In this document: one piece after another, positions 37,691 to 46,139 of the stretch
How positions within the stretch are numbered: the stretch's first letter is position 1
Layout: each line of letters opens with the position of its first letter
Origin: an uncultured Robiginitomaculum sp.
GTDB taxonomy: Bacteria > Pseudomonadota > Alphaproteobacteria > Caulobacterales > Maricaulaceae
DNA length: 64,000 nucleotides
Assembly: GCA_938015875.1 (NCBI GenBank)
Contig: CALLXE010000006.1
Coordinates: 1-64,000 of the forward strand
Direction of reading: 5' to 3'
Made by a program: the position numbers and the translations under genes
The notes under the pieces: generated by a model
What the model was told of the DNA's origin: nothing
The model's database searches: none
The model's input: the letters and a program-made list of their open reading frames with translations, nothing else

Positions 37691-38827
37691 CTACTCCGCT
37701 GCCTCTGCCGCCGCGCGTTCAGCTTGCAGCACCTCGGCCTTGGCTTCAATAGCCTCAACGATTTCTTGGACCATGTCGTCATTATCGGTTTTGCCGGTTT
37801 TTTTGCCGGCGGCGTACATCATGCCATATCCGGCGCTGCCGCCGGTAAAGCCCATATCCGTAAACATGGCCTCGCCCGGGCCGTTGACCACGCATCCGAT
37901 AATCGACAGGCTGATTGGTTCTGAAATATGGGCGAGTTTTTCCTCGAGGATTTGCACCGTCTTAATCACGTCAAACCCTTGGCGGGCACAGCTCGGGCAG
38001 GAGATAATATTGACACCGCGCGTCCGCAGGCCGAGGGATTTGAGCATATCAAAGCCGACTTTAATTTCCTCTACCGGATCGGCAGACAGGGACACGCGTA
38101 TAGTGTCCCCAATCCCGGCCCAGAGCAGATTGCCCATACCAATGGCTGATTTTACCGTCCCGATACGCAGGCCGCCGGCTTCGGTAATGCCCAAATGCAG
38201 CGGCGCGTCCGTGGCGTCCGCTAATTGGTGATAGGCGGCGACAGTCAAAAACGGATCAGACGCTTTGACGGAAATTTTGTAGTCTCGGAAATTTTCATCA
38301 TCGAGCATGCGGGCATGCATCAGCGCGCTCTCGACCATAGCGTCGGGGCAGGGCTCTCCGTATTTTTCCAAAAGTTCGCGCTCCAGCGACCCGCCGTTGA
38401 CGCCAATGCGAATAGAGCAGCCATTATCACGGGCCGCAGCAACGACTTCTTTGACCCGGTGCTGTCCGCCAATATTGCCGGGATTAATGCGAAGGCAGGC
38501 CGCGCCGTGTTCCGCCGCCTCAATGCCGCGTTTATAATGAAAGTGAATATCGGCTACCAGCGGCACAGAGATTTCTTTGACGATGTCTTTAAGGGCTTTG
38601 CTGCTCTCAGGGTCGGGGCACGAAACGCGCACAATATCCGCGCCGGCCTCTTCAAGCTCGCGGACTTGCCCGACGGTCGCGCCGACATCATGGGTCAGCG
38701 TATTGGTCATGGATTGCACGGCAATCGGCGCATCGCCGCCGACCGGGACTTTGCCCACCATGATCTGCCGGGATTTGCGGCGCTCAATGGTGCGCCAAGG
38801 TCGAATAGAATTTATATCAGTAGCCAT
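37691..38827 (-). CDS. ispG: 4-hydroxy-3-methylbut-2-enyl diphosphate synthase
   Basis: The 378-residue protein is IspG (GcpE). It has [17 protein letters not shown] at the start of the TIM barrel, [19 protein letters not shown] and GITEAGG, and the iron-sulfur cysteines in [10 protein letters not shown] and [10 protein letters not shown]. It reduces methylerythritol cyclodiphosphate to HMBPP in the MEP isoprenoid pathway. It is divergent from dapD, with about 98 bases between their starts. Confidence 0.95.
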   Translation of the reverse strand: MATDINSIRPWRTIERRKSRQIMVGKVPVGGDAPIAVQSMTNTLTHDVGATVGQVRELEEAGADIVRVSCPDPESSKALKDIVKEISVPLVADIHFHYKRGIEAAEHGAACLRINPGNIGGQHRVKEVVAAARDNGCSIRIGVNGGSLERELLEKYGEPCPDAMVESALMHARMLDDENFRDYKISVKASDPFLTVAAYHQLADATDAPLHLGITEAGGLRIGTVKSAIGMGNLLWAGIGDTIRVSLSADPVEEIKVGFDMLKSLGLRTRGVNIISCPSCARQGFDVIKTVQILEEKLAHISEPISLSIIGCVVNGPGEAMFTDMGFTGGSAGYGMMYAAGKKTGKTDNDDMVQEIVEAIEAKAEVLQAERAAAEAAE

Positions 38828-38872
38828 AGAGTTACCCTATACAGCTTTCACGGCGGAAAAAAGACATTACCT

Positions 38873-38900
38873 TTGACATATAGGCATGCGTGTCTATTTT
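38873..38900 (+). promoter_or_regulatory. Sigma-70-type promoter for dapD
   Basis: A perfect TTGACA at 38873-38878 is followed after 16 bases by TATTTT at 38895-38900. This would start transcription about 20 bases before the dapD ATG. Confidence 0.55.
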
Positions 38901-38925
38901 GCCGCGAATTATTACAGGAGCCGTC

Positions 38926-39753
38926 ATGTCACACGAATTAGAGCCTATCATCAATGCTGCTTGGGAAGACCGCGCATCATTATCCCCGCAGACCAAGGGC
39001 GAGACCCGTGACGCCATCCGCGATGCGATTATGGCGCTGGACAGCGGCGCGCTCCGCGTGGCGTCCCCGGGCGATGACGGTCAATGGACCGTGCATCAAT
39101 GGCTGAAAAAAGCTGTCCTGCTGGGTTTTCGTATCACGGATAATCAAATTGTCTCCGGCGGACCGAACCGCTCTGAATGGTGGGACAAAGTGCCGACAAA
39201 GTTTGAAGGCTGGGGCAGTGACGAGTTTTCCGCCGCAGGCTTTCGTGCTGTGCCGAACTGCACGGTGCGCCGTGGTGCCTATATCGCGCCCGGCGCAGTT
39301 TTGATGCCGTCATATGTTAATATCGGCGCTTATGTCGGCGCCGGCACAATGGTGGACACATGGGCAACTGTCGGGTCCTGCGCGCAAATCGGCAAGGATG
39401 TGCATTTGTCCGGGGGCGTCGGCATTGGCGGCGTGCTTGAGCCGCTGCAGGCCAACCCGACCATTATCGAAGATAACTGCTTTATCGGCGCGCGCTCTGA
39501 AGTCGTCGAAGGCGTTATTGTGCGCGAAGGCAGCGTCCTGTCTATGGGCGTTTTCATCAGCCAATCGACTAAGATTTATAATCGCGCCACCGGCGAGATA
39601 ACATTCGGCGAAGTGCCGGCCTATTCCGTTGTTGTTCCGGGCATGCTGCCGTCCAAGGACGGAAGCCACAGCTTGTCTTGCGCCGTGATCGTTAAAACCG
39701 TTGACGCGCAAACCCGCTCAAAAACCGGCGTGAATGAACTGCTTCGCGACTAG
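38926..39753 (+). CDS. dapD: Tetrahydrodipicolinate N-succinyltransferase
   Basis: The 275-residue protein is a left-handed beta-helix acyltransferase with the hexapeptide repeats [20 protein letters not shown] and the conserved [20 protein letters not shown] region, [13 protein letters not shown] and [11 protein letters not shown]. It succinylates tetrahydrodipicolinate on the way to diaminopimelate and lysine. I take the ATG at 38926, where ACAGGAG precedes; an upstream frame from 38890 lies inside the promoter. Confidence 0.95.
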   Translation: MSHELEPIINAAWEDRASLSPQTKGETRDAIRDAIMALDSGALRVASPGDDGQWTVHQWLKKAVLLGFRITDNQIVSGGPNRSEWWDKVPTKFEGWGSDEFSAAGFRAVPNCTVRRGAYIAPGAVLMPSYVNIGAYVGAGTMVDTWATVGSCAQIGKDVHLSGGVGIGGVLEPLQANPTIIEDNCFIGARSEVVEGVIVREGSVLSMGVFISQSTKIYNRATGEITFGEVPAYSVVVPGMLPSKDGSHSLSCAVIVKTVDAQTRSKTGVNELLRD

Positions 39754-39802
39754 CTAAATGAATGCGGCGCCTATAGACTTCCTGTAATCAAGGATATTCT
39801 AT

Positions 39803-41038
39803 ATGCGCCGTTTTTTCACGCTCTCTACAGCCGTTTTAGCCCTCACTGCCTGCACGGGCGAGCCTCGCGATTTTAAAGCACCGGACGCCCCTGTCGGGGA
39901 CAGCGTGCATGAACGGGTTCTGACCCTTGATACCCATATTGATATTCCGCTCGATTATATGGACGCGGTCAATCCGAAATTTGAGACGGCCCTGCAGGTG
40001 GATATTCCCAAACTGCGCGCCGGTCATTTAGACAGCGGGTTTTGGATTATCTACACACCGCAAGGGGATTTAACGCCGGCCGGTTATGCCACCGCCCTTA
40101 AAATTGCCGATACCCGCTACCGCGCCATATTGAATTTGGCGACCGGTATTCCCGAAGATATTGAACTTGCGACGACGGCGTCAGATGTGCGCAAAATCGT
40201 CAAGAGCGGCCGTTTGGCGGTCTTGATGGGGATGGAAAACGCCTATCCGCTGGGCGAGGATATTCGTAATGTGCCGATCTGGGCGCGGCGCGGCGTGCGC
40301 TATATGGGCATCACCCATTTCGGGCATAATCAATTTGGCGACAGCTCTAACCCCAATGACGCGCGCGATGACGGCCCGCGTTATGGCGGTTTGTCGACGC
40401 TCGGCAAACGCCTCATCGGAGAGCTTAATAAACATGGCGTTATGGTGGATGTGTCCCACGCCGGTAAAGCGACAATGATGCAGGCAGCCGATTTATCCGC
40501 CACACCGATCATCGCCTCCCACAGCGGGGCAAAAGCCATTGGCGACAGCGCTCGAAATTTGGATGATGAGCAGCTTTTGAAAATTAAAGCTGTCGGCGGC
40601 GTTGCACAAATGGTCGCGCTGGACGTTTACGTTAAACCGCTCAATACTGCTCAAGAGGCCTTTCGTGAAAATTTGCGCAAAGAGATGAGCCTTGAAACAT
40701 CAGAGGCCCGCGCCGCAATGAGCGCAAGCGCCCGCGCGCAATATGAAGCGCGCCTGAAAGGGATGTGGGATATAGAGCCGGCCGCGACTGTGGCTGATTT
40801 TGTCGATCATATCGACCACGCGGTAAAAATCGCCGGCATAGATCATGTCGGGATTGCGTCAGACTTTGACGGCGGCGGCGGGGTAAAGGGGTGGCAGAAT
40901 GCGAGCGAAACGCAGAATGTCACGCAAGAGCTGATCGCGCGCGGCTATTCCGAAGAAGACATTGCGAAAATTTGGAGCGGAAACCTGCTGCGGGTTTTGC
41001 AGCAGGTTGAAGATTACGCCAAATCAAAGCGCAAATAA
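39803..41038 (+). CDS. M19-family membrane dipeptidase, predicted lipoprotein
   Basis: The 411-residue protein has a signal peptide with LTAC (Cys at about 17) and an M19 (renal dipeptidase-type) TIM barrel: LDTHIDIPLD with the metal-binding HxD, the bridging Glu in GMENAYPL, VDVSHAG, ASHSGAKAI and IASDFDGGGG. It hydrolyses dipeptides, often D- or L-D-configured, at the cell envelope. It stands between dapD and the oxidase operon, converging with ctaG. Confidence 0.87.
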   Translation: MRRFFTLSTAVLALTACTGEPRDFKAPDAPVGDSVHERVLTLDTHIDIPLDYMDAVNPKFETALQVDIPKLRAGHLDSGFWIIYTPQGDLTPAGYATALKIADTRYRAILNLATGIPEDIELATTASDVRKIVKSGRLAVLMGMENAYPLGEDIRNVPIWARRGVRYMGITHFGHNQFGDSSNPNDARDDGPRYGGLSTLGKRLIGELNKHGVMVDVSHAGKATMMQAADLSATPIIASHSGAKAIGDSARNLDDEQLLKIKAVGGVAQMVALDVYVKPLNTAQEAFRENLRKEMSLETSEARAAMSASARAQYEARLKGMWDIEPAATVADFVDHIDHAVKIAGIDHVGIASDFDGGGGVKGWQNASETQNVTQELIARGYSEEDIAKIWSGNLLRVLQQVEDYAKSKRK

Positions 41039-41057
41039 ACCCGGCCGCAAGTCGGAG

Positions 41058-41672
41058 CTATTTCAGCGCCGCTTCTTTGATCGTACCGACCGGATTTTCT
41101 ACGGGAAAGAACGTGTAAGACAGGGTCACCGTTGTGACTTCATCAAGGCGTCTGTCCTCGAGCAATAACGGGTCGAGGAAAAAGATGACCGGAAACTCTG
41201 CGCTTTCGCCGGGCGCGAGAGTCTGCTCTGTGAAGCAAAAACACTCAAGCTTGGAGAAATACGGTCCGGCTTTGACCGGTGAGACATTAAAGGTCGAGGT
41301 GGCTACAATTGTTTCATCGGACCTATTGGTCGCCGTGTAGAACGCCAGATTATTCGCGCCGATATTGACGTCCATATACGGTTTTTCCGGCGTAAAATCC
41401 CACGCTAAATCTTTGGACGTGTTGGAATCAAATTGAACGCGAACCACGCGGTCTGACACATCGGATGTGTTCTCACTCGCGACTCGGGTTGTCCCGCCAT
41501 AGCCGGTTATTTTGCAAAACGTGTCGTAAAGCGGCTTTGACGCAAACCCAAGGCCCAGCATGGCAAAGGCCGTAACTGTCAACACGCCGAGGGTTTTGCG
41601 GTTGGACGCAGATTTCTTCTGCGCGTTTAAAGCTTCACTTATCTCGGCATCGATGGACTCGGGATCGGTCAC
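41058..41672 (-). CDS. ctaG: Cytochrome c oxidase assembly protein CtaG (Cox11)
   Basis: The 204-residue protein has one membrane helix (about 26-48) and a periplasmic immunoglobulin-like domain with the copper-binding CFCF motif, followed by EFPVIFFLDP. It delivers copper to the CuB site of subunit I. It appears to start with GTG, which overlaps the TGA of the preceding small gene, implying translational coupling. It is the last gene of the cluster; ctaE (subunit III), which usually follows, is absent. Confidence 0.93.
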   Translation of the reverse strand: MTDPESIDAEISEALNAQKKSASNRKTLGVLTVTAFAMLGLGFASKPLYDTFCKITGYGGTTRVASENTSDVSDRVVRVQFDSNTSKDLAWDFTPEKPYMDVNIGANNLAFYTATNRSDETIVATSTFNVSPVKAGPYFSKLECFCFTEQTLAPGESAEFPVIFFLDPLLLEDRRLDEVTTVTLSYTFFPVENPVGTIKEAALK

Positions 41673-41842
41673 GACGGGACCTCGATACCCATGGATTTAA
41701 TCTTCACGATCATCAGGATAAAGACCAAAGCGCAAAATGCGGCGAGCAATCCGCCAATGGCATAATTGCGGCGCTTACGGGCGGTCAGTTGCGCCTCTGT
41801 CGGCTCGACGTAACCATCAAGTTTGTGGTCATGCGGGTTCAT
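41669..41842 (-). CDS. 57-residue single-helix membrane protein in the oxidase operon
   Basis: A 57-residue frame starts at the ATG at 41842, nine bases after the ctaB stop with GGAG upstream, and ends in a TGA that overlaps the ctaG GTG. It has a hydrophilic head with HDHKLDGYVEPTEAQ, a basic RKRR and one membrane helix (about 26-46). Small proteins in this slot between ctaB and ctaG occur in other alphaproteobacteria, sometimes labelled CoxF. The tight overlaps indicate a real gene, probably an accessory of oxidase assembly. Confidence 0.75.
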   Translation of the reverse strand: MNPHDHKLDGYVEPTEAQLTARKRRNYAIGGLLAAFCALVFILMIVKIKSMGIEVPS

Positions 41843-41851
41843 ATCTCACTC

Positions 41852-42820
41852 CTAGCTAAAGCTGCGGATCAGGGCCTCTGCGCTCAGCGCGCCAAACATG
41901 GCGAACAGATATATAATCGAAAACGCAAACAAATTTCGCGCGGCGCGGTCCCCCATTGTAACATCATATAGGCCCGCTTCATCTGCGGCATCGGCGCGCT
42001 CTCCTGCGCGAGATTGCCACACTTTATAGGCTAAAAACATGAATGTCAGATTCAGCACAAGGGCGACGAGCATATATAAATATCCGCCCATGCCCGTCAC
42101 AACCGGGCCGATGCAGGTCACGGCTAAAATTACCGCGTAGACAAAAATCTGTAGCCGCGTTGACTTCGCGCCTTTTACATTGGGCATCATCGGAATACCG
42201 GCCTTATGATAATCGCCGGTTTTATATAATGCGAGCGCCCAGAAATGGGGCGGGGTCCACATGAAAATAATCAGAAATAACAGCGTGCTGTCGATGGTAA
42301 TATCGCCGCTCGCTGCTGCCCAGCCGACCATAGGCGGGAAGGCTCCGGCCGCGCCGCCGATAACAATGTTTTGCGGCGTGCTTCGCTTTAGCCACATAGT
42401 GTAAACCACGGCGTAAAAGAAGATTGTAAACGCCAAAAGTCCGGCCGCCACATAATTGGAGGCTATCGCAAGACCCAGCACGGACAGCGCCGACAGGATA
42501 ATCCCAAAGCCAAGCGCGCTGCTGCGCTCCATTTTACCGGCGGGCAGGGGGCGGGTTTTCGTGCGCGACATCAGGGCGTCCGTATCGGCCTCGTACCACA
42601 TATTCAGCGCCGCAGACGCGCCCGCGCCAACGGCGATGCACAGAATAGACGCAGCGGCTAAAAACAGGTTCATTTCCCCCGGCGCGCAGACAAGCCCGGC
42701 CCAAGCCGTAAACACGACAAGCGTCATGACGCGCGGCTTCATCAGGGCGTAGAAATCGCGGGGTTCAGCCAGGCTAAGTCCGGGCGGGTTATACGGTTTG
42801 TCGGCTGCGGTATCGGTCAT
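41852..42820 (-). CDS. ctaB: Protoheme IX farnesyltransferase
   Basis: The 322-residue protein is a UbiA-type prenyltransferase with about nine helices. The first Asp-rich site is NMWYEADTDALMSRTKTRPL, and a second polar loop follows FMWTPPHFW. It makes haem O from haem B and farnesyl diphosphate, the precursor of haem A for subunit I. Its ATG overlaps the TGA of the CoxI-like gene upstream (ATGA), so the two are translationally coupled. Confidence 0.94.
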   Translation of the reverse strand: MTDTAADKPYNPPGLSLAEPRDFYALMKPRVMTLVVFTAWAGLVCAPGEMNLFLAAASILCIAVGAGASAALNMWYEADTDALMSRTKTRPLPAGKMERSSALGFGIILSALSVLGLAIASNYVAAGLLAFTIFFYAVVYTMWLKRSTPQNIVIGGAAGAFPPMVGWAAASGDITIDSTLLFLIIFMWTPPHFWALALYKTGDYHKAGIPMMPNVKGAKSTRLQIFVYAVILAVTCIGPVVTGMGGYLYMLVALVLNLTFMFLAYKVWQSRAGERADAADEAGLYDVTMGDRAARNLFAFSIIYLFAMFGALSAEALIRSFS

Positions 42821-43506
42821 TCAAATGTGCTCGCAATAGAATTTTGTGCCTTATGCGGGACGGGGCGCTTTCGGACAAGGGCTTCTATGATGAGGATAAC
42901 AAATGTCGCAAGGGAAAGGGCGATAAGGACTGCCCCAACTACGGAGATTACATTGACCGCTGAAAACACGTCCGCGTAGCGGCGCGGATTAAGCTTAAAG
43001 CTAACATAAACTTGCGGGAGCAGCATTGCATTTAGGCCTATGAAATATATCCAAAAATGCAAGCAGGCTAAAACCTTACTGTAGCCAAAGCGAAAATAGC
43101 GCATCATCAGGATTAAGGCTGCGGGGAAGATAGCGAAGCTTGCAACGATGAATATGGCGGATTGATAGTGTGCTGTCGTTACATATGCATCACTGAAAAA
43201 CGCGTTCGAAAGTTGGGCTTTTAAAATTTCTGCGTAAATAAGACTTACCGCAGCATATATTAAGCCGCCGTAAAACCAGAGGCCGGTGATACCGCGCAAG
43301 TGCCCGAATTTCTTGATTAGCAAATAGGTTATTGGCACGAAGACGATGAGGGCGAGAGGAATGAAAACTTCCGGATGCCCAAAGAACCAAAGCACGTGCT
43401 GCACTTCCGCAGGCGGGGGGCTCTCGCATCCCGCCCCTAAAACAACCAAAGAAAAAGCCGCCGCTCCGAGAGCGACGGCTTTTCTTATTTTAAAATCAGC
43501 TGCCAT
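42817..43506 (-). CDS. Short CoxI-derived membrane protein of unknown function
   Basis: The 229-residue protein has a signal-like helix (about 10-26) ending in GAGC and a Pro-rich linker. Segments that align with subunit I follow: [13 protein letters not shown] matches helix VI, 72-94 helix VII, 106-145 helix X, and 148-213 helices XI-XII, with LHFWIYFIGLN and NPRRYADV. Helices I-V and VIII-IX are missing. H44 and E46 match CtaD H262 and E264, but the cross-linked Tyr266 is F48. H113 matches the haem a3 ligand H397; the haem a ligand H399 is Q115; the CuB pair H311/H312 is not conserved. It therefore cannot be a complete haem-copper oxidase. The frame is intact, lies 24 bases after ctaD and overlaps ctaB by four bases. 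A role in oxidase assembly or regulation is inference. Confidence 0.8.
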   Translation of the reverse strand: MAADFKIRKAVALGAAAFSLVVLGAGCESPPPAEVQHVLWFFGHPEVFIPLALIVFVPITYLLIKKFGHLRGITGLWFYGGLIYAAVSLIYAEILKAQLSNAFFSDAYVTTAHYQSAIFIVASFAIFPAALILMMRYFRFGYSKVLACLHFWIYFIGLNAMLLPQVYVSFKLNPRRYADVFSAVNVISVVGAVLIALSLATFVILIIEALVRKRPVPHKAQNSIASTFE

Positions 43507-43530
43507 TTAAGGCAGTCCGATCAGTGTGCC

Positions 43531-45138
43531 TTACTTCACGCGCGGCAATGTGTTGAACTGGTGATATGGCGGCGGAGAGGACAGTGTCCATTCCAGCGTC
43601 GTTGCGCCTTCGCCCCAGTAATTATCAGCCGCCGGACGGCGTACAATAAAGGCCTCTGCCATCATCACGAAGAAGGCGATAACGCCGGCCAGTGTGATAA
43701 ATGCGCCGTAAGTTGAGATCTCGTTATAGGTCGCAAACTCAACAGGGTAATCGATGTAACGGCGCGGCATGCCCTGCATTCCGAGGAAATGCTGCGGGAA
43801 GAACACAACGTTCACGCCGACGAAGAACAGCCAGAAATGAATCTGCGCAAGAATATTATTATACATCACGCCGAAGATCTTACCGAACCAGTAATAGAAG
43901 CCGCAGAACAGGCCAAACACGGCGCCCAGTGACAGCACGTAATGGAAATGGGCGACAACGTAATAGGTGTCGTGAAGCGCCACATCAATCGCCGGCATAG
44001 ACAGGACAACGCCGGTCACGCCGCCGATAACGAACAGGAAGATAAAGGCAATCGCCCAAAGCATGGGGATTTCAAAGCGAATAGAGCCGCCCCACATGGT
44101 CGCGAGCCATGAGAAGATTTTAATGCCGGTCGGCACCGCAATCACCAATGTCGCCACCATGAAGTAAAGCTTCAGGTCAACGTCCATGCCCACTGTGTAC
44201 ATGTGATGGGCCCAGACAACGAAGCCAACGACGCCGATGGCGACCATGGCATAGGCCATGCCGAGATAACCGAAAATCGGCTTTTTGGAAAACGTTGAAA
44301 CAACATGAGAGACAATGCCGAAAGCCGGCAGGATCATGATGTAAACTTCAGGATGTCCGAAGAACCAGAACAAATGCTGGAACATTTCCGGGTCACCGCC
44401 CATGGCCGGGTTAAAGAAACCCGTGCCGGCGTTACGGTCAAAGAAAAGCATGAACAAAGCCGCTGCCAAAACCGGCAGAGCCAAAAGCAGCAGGAAGGCC
44501 GTCACAAGGATAGACCAGGCAAACAAAGGCATTTTGTGCATGGTCATGCCCGGTGCGCGCATGTTCAAAATGGTCGTAATGAAGTTAATCGCGCCAAAGA
44601 TAGAGGCAAAACCGGCCGCCAGAAGACCCATAATAATCAGGTCAAAGGCGGGGCCTTGATGCCCGGAGGTCGAGAGCGGCGGGTACATAACCCAGCCCCC
44701 GCCAAATCCGTTACCGCTGGAGGAGCCTTGGACAAAGAAACTGGAGACCAGCAGTACAAATGCAACAGGCAAAAGCCAGAATGACAAATTGTTAAGTCGC
44801 GGGAACGCCATATCAGGCGCGCCGATCATCAAGGGCCCGAACCAGTTCCCGAAACCCCCGATCAGGGCGGGCATGACCATAAAGAAGATCATGATCAGGC
44901 CGTGCATAGAGGTAAACACAAGATAGGTGTGCTCTGAGGCAAAAATTTGAATGCCCGGCTCCTTAAGCTCAAGGCGCATCATGAACGACAAAAATCCGCC
45001 TAAAAGACCGGAGGCCATGCCGAACCACAGATACAGCGTACCGATATCCTTATGGTTGGTGGAGAGGAACCAGCGTTTGAAAAACGTCGGCTTGTCGTTG
45101 TGGGCGTGGTCGTCGCCGTCACCGTAAATCGCTACCAT
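43531..45138 (-). CDS. ctaD: Cytochrome c oxidase subunit I (aa3-type)
   Basis: The 535-residue protein has twelve membrane helices and every expected ligand: H79 and H399 for haem a, H397 for haem a3, and H262, H311 and H312 for CuB. Y266 is in place for the His-Tyr cross-link, and E264 marks a proton channel. It reduces oxygen to water and pumps protons. It starts three bases after ctaC and heads a run of assembly genes. Confidence 0.97.
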   Translation of the reverse strand: MVAIYGDGDDHAHNDKPTFFKRWFLSTNHKDIGTLYLWFGMASGLLGGFLSFMMRLELKEPGIQIFASEHTYLVFTSMHGLIMIFFMVMPALIGGFGNWFGPLMIGAPDMAFPRLNNLSFWLLPVAFVLLVSSFFVQGSSSGNGFGGGWVMYPPLSTSGHQGPAFDLIIMGLLAAGFASIFGAINFITTILNMRAPGMTMHKMPLFAWSILVTAFLLLLALPVLAAALFMLFFDRNAGTGFFNPAMGGDPEMFQHLFWFFGHPEVYIMILPAFGIVSHVVSTFSKKPIFGYLGMAYAMVAIGVVGFVVWAHHMYTVGMDVDLKLYFMVATLVIAVPTGIKIFSWLATMWGGSIRFEIPMLWAIAFIFLFVIGGVTGVVLSMPAIDVALHDTYYVVAHFHYVLSLGAVFGLFCGFYYWFGKIFGVMYNNILAQIHFWLFFVGVNVVFFPQHFLGMQGMPRRYIDYPVEFATYNEISTYGAFITLAGVIAFFVMMAEAFIVRRPAADNYWGEGATTLEWTLSSPPPYHQFNTLPRVK

Positions 45139-45141
45139 GAC

Positions 45142-45984
45142 TTATTCTCCGGTCTGTGTGTTGCGGGCTTCGGTTGTGATGCCCTCATTTTTTACATATT
45201 CAGGGTTCTTCTCAAGAACCCATGCGTCAAATTCGGCCTGCGGCAGAACGCGAACTTCAATCGGCATGTTGTAGTGAAGCTGACCACAGACTTCGGAGCA
45301 CTGTCCGTAATATGTCCCCGGCTCACGGACTTCAAACCACGTTTCATTCAGGCGTCCCGGAACCGCGTCGATTTTCACGCCGAATGCAGGAACGGCAAAT
45401 GCGTGAAGAACGTCAGAGGCGGTTACGATAACCCGGATTTTCTTGCCGGCAGGAACAACCATCGGCTCGGTAACGGCCAGAAGGCCCGGCAGGTTTTTCG
45501 CTGCGGCTTCTTCTTTGGTCAGTGGGGCTGAGTTAAATTCAAAGCCGCCATGGTCAGGGTAAACATAATCCCAATTCCACTGATTGCCGACGGCCTTAAC
45601 AGTCATGTCCGGCTCAGGGATTGTGTCGAGATAGTAAAGCGGGCGGGTCGCCACAGCGATGAGGAACAGAACGATCATCACGGGCGCCGCTGTCCAGACA
45701 ACCTCAAGCAGCGTGTTATGGCTGGTCTTGGACGGGACAGGATTGGCTTTTTCGTTAAAACGAATGAAGATGAAGAGCATCAGACCCATCACCAAAATAA
45801 CAATGGCGGTAATGATAACAAATGCAATTGTGTGCAGGTTCGTCACCATGTCCATTTGCGGCGTAGCGGATTCCTGAAACGTGATTGATTTGTCAGTCGG
45901 CAGGCCAACGGCTCCCGCCGCGCCGGTCAACGCCGCGAGCAATGTCGCGCCCCCAAGCAGTCCTGTAATACGTGATTTGCGCAT
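45142..45984 (-). CDS. ctaC: Cytochrome c oxidase subunit II
   Basis: The 280-residue protein has a signal peptide (about 1-27), two membrane helices (about 48-75 and 92-113) and a periplasmic cupredoxin domain. The CuA ligands are H194, C229, C233, H237 and M240 in QCSEVCGQLHYNM, and the aromatic patch NQWNWDY is present. It takes electrons from cytochrome c. No fused haem c domain follows. It is the first gene of the cluster and has a hairpin in its leader. Confidence 0.97.
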   Translation of the reverse strand: MRKSRITGLLGGATLLAALTGAAGAVGLPTDKSITFQESATPQMDMVTNLHTIAFVIITAIVILVMGLMLFIFIRFNEKANPVPSKTSHNTLLEVVWTAAPVMIVLFLIAVATRPLYYLDTIPEPDMTVKAVGNQWNWDYVYPDHGGFEFNSAPLTKEEAAAKNLPGLLAVTEPMVVPAGKKIRVIVTASDVLHAFAVPAFGVKIDAVPGRLNETWFEVREPGTYYGQCSEVCGQLHYNMPIEVRVLPQAEFDAWVLEKNPEYVKNEGITTEARNTQTGE

Positions 45985-46000
45985 CTGTTCCTCGCAATAT

Positions 46001-46044
46001 TAAAAAGAAAGCAGACGCGAGTCTGCCATATAAGCTTACATTAT
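46001..46044 (-). promoter_or_regulatory. ctaC leader: -10 box followed by a terminator-like hairpin
   Basis: On the minus strand TATAAT (46044-46039) could be the -10 box of the operon. About five bases after the expected start lies GCAGAC-TCGC-GTCTGC (46026-46011), directly followed by TTTCTTTTT, and only then the ctaC ATG at 45984. No gene upstream on this strand needs termination, so the element may attenuate the oxidase operon. The hairpin contains a GANTC site. Confidence 0.45.
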
Positions 46045-46139
46045 ACGGGAGTGCGCCCTATATAGCACAGAATATTCCCGCGCGGATTGTCGCATTAAAA
46101 TTGCTGTCCGCCCACCCCTGTTTAGCCCAAAAGGTTTCC

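Noticed and set aside
42817-43506. The CoxI-like frame as a fragment of ctaD created by a frameshift or assembly error
   Set aside because: A complete ctaD lies beside it, the sequence is diverged rather than identical, and the frame is intact with coupled ends.
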